Assembly: GCA_030704615.1 (NCBI GenBank)
Contig: CM060733.1
Span: forward strand, 9,860,001-9,920,000
Reading direction: 5' to 3'
Length of the DNA stretch: 60,000 bases
Origin: Takakia lepidozioides
Lineage: Eukaryota > Streptophyta > Takakiopsida > Takakiales > Takakiaceae
The position numbers and the translations under genes are program-made. The number at the start of each line of letters is the position of its first letter. Position 1 is the first letter of the stretch. Positions 59,401-60,000 of the stretch are shown here, piece after piece. The notes under the pieces are model-generated. The model searched no databases and had not been told where the DNA came from. It was given only the letters and a program-made list of their open reading frames with translations.

Positions 59401-60000
59401 GTCCGACTGTGTTTTGGAACACAGTCAGGCACCATGACACCCCCTGTTATGGGGGAATCAACACTGGGGCATGCCCTCATTCTGTTGCTGCAAGTGCAGT
59501 ACAGTTGGCTCATACTGAACATGTCCACCATCTGGCCGGCTTCTCCCGGATCTACTTCTCCAATGCAACTTGGAGGTGGGTATGGCCTCCGTCCTGGGCT
59601 GTTATGTACCAAGGATGCGTCCCTGAAGACATAAGTAGAAATTGATGGAGTTTGATATGGCTGATTTTATATTCACCTATCTTGACAGATGTGACTGAGA
59701 GAATACATGGGTCAAACGTTGCAATTTGTCTATGTGATGAGGTCATGCTCATTGATACCAGTCTTAGATCAAAATGTTATGATTGAGTATTGAGTTTGTG
59801 GGATTTTTCCAAGCTTACGACAATGTAGTCTTTGCAATTTATTTGGAAACAACATCTACATGTCCTTATTGTCGGATGTTGTTTTCAAACAGGCGAGATC
59901 ACACTTGCAAAAGGGAGACCTCGAAGCAATTGTCGACCCAACATTAGACACAAGTTACAATGTAGAAGCCATGTGGAAGTTTGCAGAGCTTGCGATCTTG
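47422..60000 (+). CDS. RLK-2: malectin-like/LRR receptor Ser/Thr kinase, open at the right edge
   Basis: This is a plasma-membrane receptor kinase of the plant LRR-I family; the ligand is unknown. Exons: 47422-47497, 48481-49015, 51048-51571, 51765-51891, 52082-52153, 52483-52551, 53035-53106, 53446-53517, 53648-53829, 55520-55776, 56005-56131, 57424-57492, 57893-58079, 58493-58625, 59893-edge. All phases agree, giving 870 residues to the edge. It has a signal peptide ([17 protein letters not shown]), then a malectin-like domain (GFLSLDCG ... [12 protein letters not shown] ... YFAEIQQL) and a hinge with [15 protein letters not shown]. Next come four single-LRR exons of 69-72 bp, a membrane helix ([16 protein letters not shown]) and an RD kinase ([41 protein letters not shown]). 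About 80 C-terminal residues lie beyond the window, judging by RLK-1. Introns are long and repeat-laden. No stop or shift was found. Confidence 0.9.
49305..49934 (-). pseudogene. Antisense block-A fragments in the malectin intron of RLK-2
   Basis: Two minus-strand frames, 49934-49596 and 49602-49360, carry hydrophobic segments plus block [16 protein letters not shown] and [19 protein letters not shown]. The intron is 49016-51047. Similar block-A phrases occur near 54745, 54530 and 10620. The protein family is unknown. Confidence 0.45.
50107..50310 (-). other. Minus-strand ORF in the malectin intron of RLK-2
   Basis: A 67-codon frame has a protein-like composition ([20 protein letters not shown] ... 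[18 protein letters not shown]). It may belong with the antisense fragments 200-700 bp to its left. No family is recognised. Confidence 0.25.
50549..50842 (+). mobile_element. Second tRNA-headed SINE-like element
   Basis: GGGTAGCTCAGTGG (A box), a CCCCC/GGGGG stem around ACTGGAAT, and AGGTTCAATCCCTAGG (B box plus arm) form a tRNA-like head. The remaining ~220 bases are unrelated to the other SINE family and end near a GAAATGAAATGAAATGG tail. A functional tRNA is unlikely because the anticodon arm and acceptor end do not fit well. Confidence 0.5.
54349..55591 (-). pseudogene. Antisense cassette C-B-A inside the RLK-2 intron
   Basis: Within intron 53830-55519, overlapping slightly into the first kinase exon, the minus strand reads three blocks. 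Block C, about 55500-55226, is hydrophobic ([20 protein letters not shown], then [20 protein letters not shown]). Block B, about 55160-54866, has [29 protein letters not shown] and KGFLEEIWK. Block A, about 54747-54690, has [17 protein letters not shown], with a second A-like piece at 54530-54500 ([10 protein letters not shown]). RLK-1 has the blocks in the same order in the same intron. The family is not recognised. Stops in A and B suggest this copy is not fully functional. Confidence 0.5.
56732..57040 (-). pseudogene. Block-B exon copy with splice donor, antisense in an RLK-2 intron
   Basis: On the minus strand: [20 protein letters not shown], then [20 protein letters not shown] and [17 protein letters not shown], followed by an AAG|GTAAGTC donor. 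Upstream, a CTCTCTCTCCTCTTC tract and AAATCCATCAAG resemble an acceptor. This is the best-preserved copy of block B, and its splice signals suggest it derives from a spliced gene. A conserved tail (GGGACAGAAACTACC) continues past the donor to 56732. Confidence 0.5.
57084..57160 (-). mobile_element. SINE body fragment, copy 5
   Basis: TCTTATGGTGTCACTTCACC, then TACCTTCCATTTGGAAGGTG and AACACC, match the SINE body read in reverse. Head and tail are not clear. Confidence 0.5.
58972..59115 (-). repeat. Block-B repeat, partial copy in the last RLK-2 intron
   Basis: AGAATGTACTCAGAAGACAT, GGGACAGAAACTACCTTTGT and AGACAATTGATCCGAGTTTT match 56732-56890. The coding-like part is truncated after about 59115. 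Confidence 0.55.

Overview
The window is nuclear DNA of a land plant or close streptophyte relative. Evidence: GT-AG spliced genes, a malectin-like/LRR receptor kinase with one LRR per 69-72 bp exon, a plant family-1 UDP-glycosyltransferase with its PSPG box, a seipin with a long N-terminal extension, a Ty3/gypsy retroelement, tRNA-headed SINEs and a Mutator-like (MULE) transposon. Long repeat-rich introns suggest a large genome. A bryophyte, lycophyte or fern is plausible. One short motif resembling a plastid ABC-transporter gene kept in liverworts and hornworts points weakly to a bryophyte. The species cannot be named.

Layout. 1-3.9 kb: no convincing gene apart from a possible ORF tail at the left edge. 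3.93-8.53 kb: two-exon seipin, the ER protein that shapes lipid droplets. 9.7-14.0 kb: RLK-1, a receptor-kinase copy whose kinase exons are intact but whose malectin and LRR exons are gone. 15.3-23.7 kb: a SINE, two copies of a 483-bp repeat and a decayed Ty3/gypsy element. 23.7-26.5 kb: AT-rich spacer with short tandem repeats. 26.56-29.25 kb: four-exon UGT. 29.3-33.8 kb: repeats (SINEs, CCGGTTCC clusters, poly-A). 33,864-46,289: one 12,426-bp MULE flanked by a perfect 9-bp duplication. 47.4 kb to the right edge: RLK-2, a complete receptor kinase still open at the window end.

The MULE carries two convergent genes. The plus-strand gene encodes a zinc-finger segment, a glutamine/threonine-rich repeat region and a Ulp1-type (C48) protease. 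The minus-strand gene is a MULE transposase with a SWIM domain. The short word AGTCYGCTG fills the TIRs and introns, reading along the sense strand in the introns of both genes. Its reverse complement is translated as Gln-Gln-Thr in exons. I read fifteen premature stops in the plus-strand gene, and every one is reachable by a single C-to-T change from CAG, CAA or CGA. The transposase has at least two frameshifts and lost SWIM cysteines, so this copy looks non-autonomous although its ends look young.

RLK-1 and RLK-2 are paralogues with identical kinase exon lengths (127, 69, 187, 133 bp). Both carry antisense protein-like fragments in the intron between the membrane exon and the first kinase exon, in the same order (called A, B, C here). 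Further B copies lie in other introns of RLK-2. This looks like a nested antisense gene or gene relic duplicated with its host, and I could not identify its family. The MULE word system and the antisense cassette are the two strongest candidates for something undescribed.
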